This document shows positions 63,049 to 64,000 of a stretch of 64,000 nucleotides of DNA, one piece after another. The stretch comes from Methylophilaceae bacterium (GTDB taxonomy: Bacteria > Pseudomonadota > Gammaproteobacteria > Burkholderiales > Methylophilaceae), in NCBI GenBank assembly GCA_026419515.1, contig JANZZG010000005.1, positions 1 through 64,000 on the forward strand, read 5' to 3'. The translations under genes and the position numbers were made by a program. The notes under the pieces are model-generated. The model made no database searches. It was not told where the DNA came from and worked only from the letters and a program-made list of their open reading frames with translations. Each line of letters begins with the position of its first letter. Position 1 is the stretch's first letter.

Positions 63049-63987
63049 ATGAGTGTGCCTTCCTCCCGCCTGGTTATTGCAACACGCGAAAGCGCCCTGG
63101 CCTTGTGGCAGGCACGACACATTCAGGCGCGTCTACAGACACTGTATCCGCACATGGCCGTGGATATCCTCGGCATGACCACCACTGGCGACCAGATCCT
63201 CAACTCACCGCTGGCGCGTATCGGCGGCAAAGGCTTGTTCGTCAAAGAACTGGAACAGGCGCTGGATGACGGCCGCGCCGACATCGCCGTGCATTCCATG
63301 AAAGACGTCCCGATGAACCTGCCGCAAGGGTTCGAGCTGGCAGCCATCGGCGAGCGCGAGGATCCTCGCGATGCTTTCGTATCCAACCGTTATGTCCACC
63401 TGGAAGACCTACCGGCAGGAAGTGTCGTCGGCACTTCCAGCCTGCGTCGGCAAAGCCAGCTGATGGCCCGTTTCCCGCATCTGAAAGTCGAGTCGTTGCG
63501 CGGCAACCTGCAGACACGCATCAGGAAGTTGGACGAAGGCCAATACGATGCCATCATCCTCGCTGCTGCTGGACTCAAGCGACTCGGACTGGACAGTCGC
63601 ATCACCGCATTGATCGCGCCAGAACAGAGCATTCCCGCAGTCGGCCAAGGTGCGCTGGGCATCGAGGTACGCGCCGGACGTCCTGAGCTCCGCGCCCTGC
63701 TGGCCCCGCTCAATCATCCAGAGACGGCCATTTGTGTCACTGCCGAGCGTGCAGTCAGCCGTGCTCTGGCAGGCAGCTGCCAGGTGCCTCTTGGTGCCCA
63801 TGCGCGCCTTCAAAACGGGGTTCTCGTCATCACCGGCTTCGTCGCCAGTATCGATGGTAGGCACTTGGTACGTGCCGTGACCAGTGGCGATCCGTGCGAT
63901 CCCGAGGCGGTGGGTGACCAGCTTGCTCAGCAGTTGGTCGCACAGGGTGCCGACCGCATACTCGCAGAACTTGAACAGCACGCCTGA
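63049..63987 (+). CDS. hemC: Porphobilinogen deaminase
   Basis: A 312-residue enzyme joining four porphobilinogens into hydroxymethylbilane. [54 protein letters not shown] and the dipyrromethane-cofactor cysteine in [11 protein letters not shown] (about residue 244) are intact. The AT-rich region before the ATG holds the inverted repeat described above. The window ends 13 bases after the stop; hemD may follow. Confidence 0.97.
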   Translation: MSVPSSRLVIATRESALALWQARHIQARLQTLYPHMAVDILGMTTTGDQILNSPLARIGGKGLFVKELEQALDDGRADIAVHSMKDVPMNLPQGFELAAIGEREDPRDAFVSNRYVHLEDLPAGSVVGTSSLRRQSQLMARFPHLKVESLRGNLQTRIRKLDEGQYDAIILAAAGLKRLGLDSRITALIAPEQSIPAVGQGALGIEVRAGRPELRALLAPLNHPETAICVTAERAVSRALAGSCQVPLGAHARLQNGVLVITGFVASIDGRHLVRAVTSGDPCDPEAVGDQLAQQLVAQGADRILAELEQHA

Positions 63988-64000
63988 TCACCCGCTCGCC

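Overview
The window is about 64 kb of gene-dense DNA, estimated by eye at roughly 60% GC. It most likely comes from a betaproteobacterium near Nitrosomonadales/Hydrogenophilales. Support for this is the ferrooxidans-type gshA followed by gshB, the gene orders yicC-gmk-rpoZ-spoT and argH-algZ-algR-...-hemC, ubiC-ubiA, an MSHA-type pilus locus, and many betaproteobacterial-looking proteins. No rRNA, tRNA, transposase, phage gene or CRISPR array was seen.

Region 1 (1-10.3 kb, + strand) is a complete nitrate assimilation operon. It runs from the end of an ANTAR antiterminator gene (nasT-like) through a leader with two AACGGC hexaloop hairpins and an overlapping intrinsic terminator, then nrtA-nrtB-nrtD (nitrate ABC importer), an alginate-export-family outer-membrane porin, nirB-nirD (assimilatory nitrite reductase) and nasA (assimilatory nitrate reductase). 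Region 2 (10.3-16 kb) has gshA-gshB (glutathione), then on the minus strand a thioredoxin-like [2Fe-2S] ferredoxin, a TonB-like protein, mpl (murein recycling) and an exported beta-carbonic anhydrase.

Region 3 (16-22.6 kb) carries a split cobalamin-dependent methionine synthase. A free-standing AdoMet reactivation domain is on the minus strand. An 859-residue MetH core without that domain is on the plus strand. A GGDEF diguanylate cyclase and a degenerate EAL-HDOD protein lie between them, and a second HDOD gene overlaps the end of metH. Region 4 (22.6-27.6 kb) has valS, an NfeD/stomatin membrane pair and moeB.

Region 5 (27.6-42 kb, minus strand) is a non-canonical MSHA-like type IV pilus/pseudopilus operon. 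In transcription order it has a sigma-54 response regulator, an MshM-like ATPase fused to a SPOR-like tail, the MshL secretin, an MshN-like TPR protein, the MshE ATPase with a c-di-GMP-binding-type N-terminus, MshG, a fused PilM/PilN-like protein, PilO-like and MshK/PilP-like proteins, an unusual 576-residue cysteine-rich double-pilin-like protein and one class III prepilin. No major pilin, prepilin peptidase or retraction ATPase is present. This is the most unusual system in the window.

Region 6 (42-53.4 kb, minus strand) is housekeeping: bactofilin, a DUF6776-like membrane protein, argC, rpsI-rplM (clear promoter and terminator), ubiA-ubiC, recG, ridA, spoT, rpoZ, gmk, yicC. Region 7 (53.4-64 kb) has a Ser/Thr kinase and PP2C phosphatase pair, rph, rdgB, hemW, a FimV-like protein, argH, an AlgZ/AlgR-like two-component system, a small orphan gene and hemC. 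A degenerate, hairpin-rich intergenic repeat family occurs at three places (12.5, 42.2 and 62.5 kb).

All identifications rest on reading the sequence and motif recognition; no database search was run.
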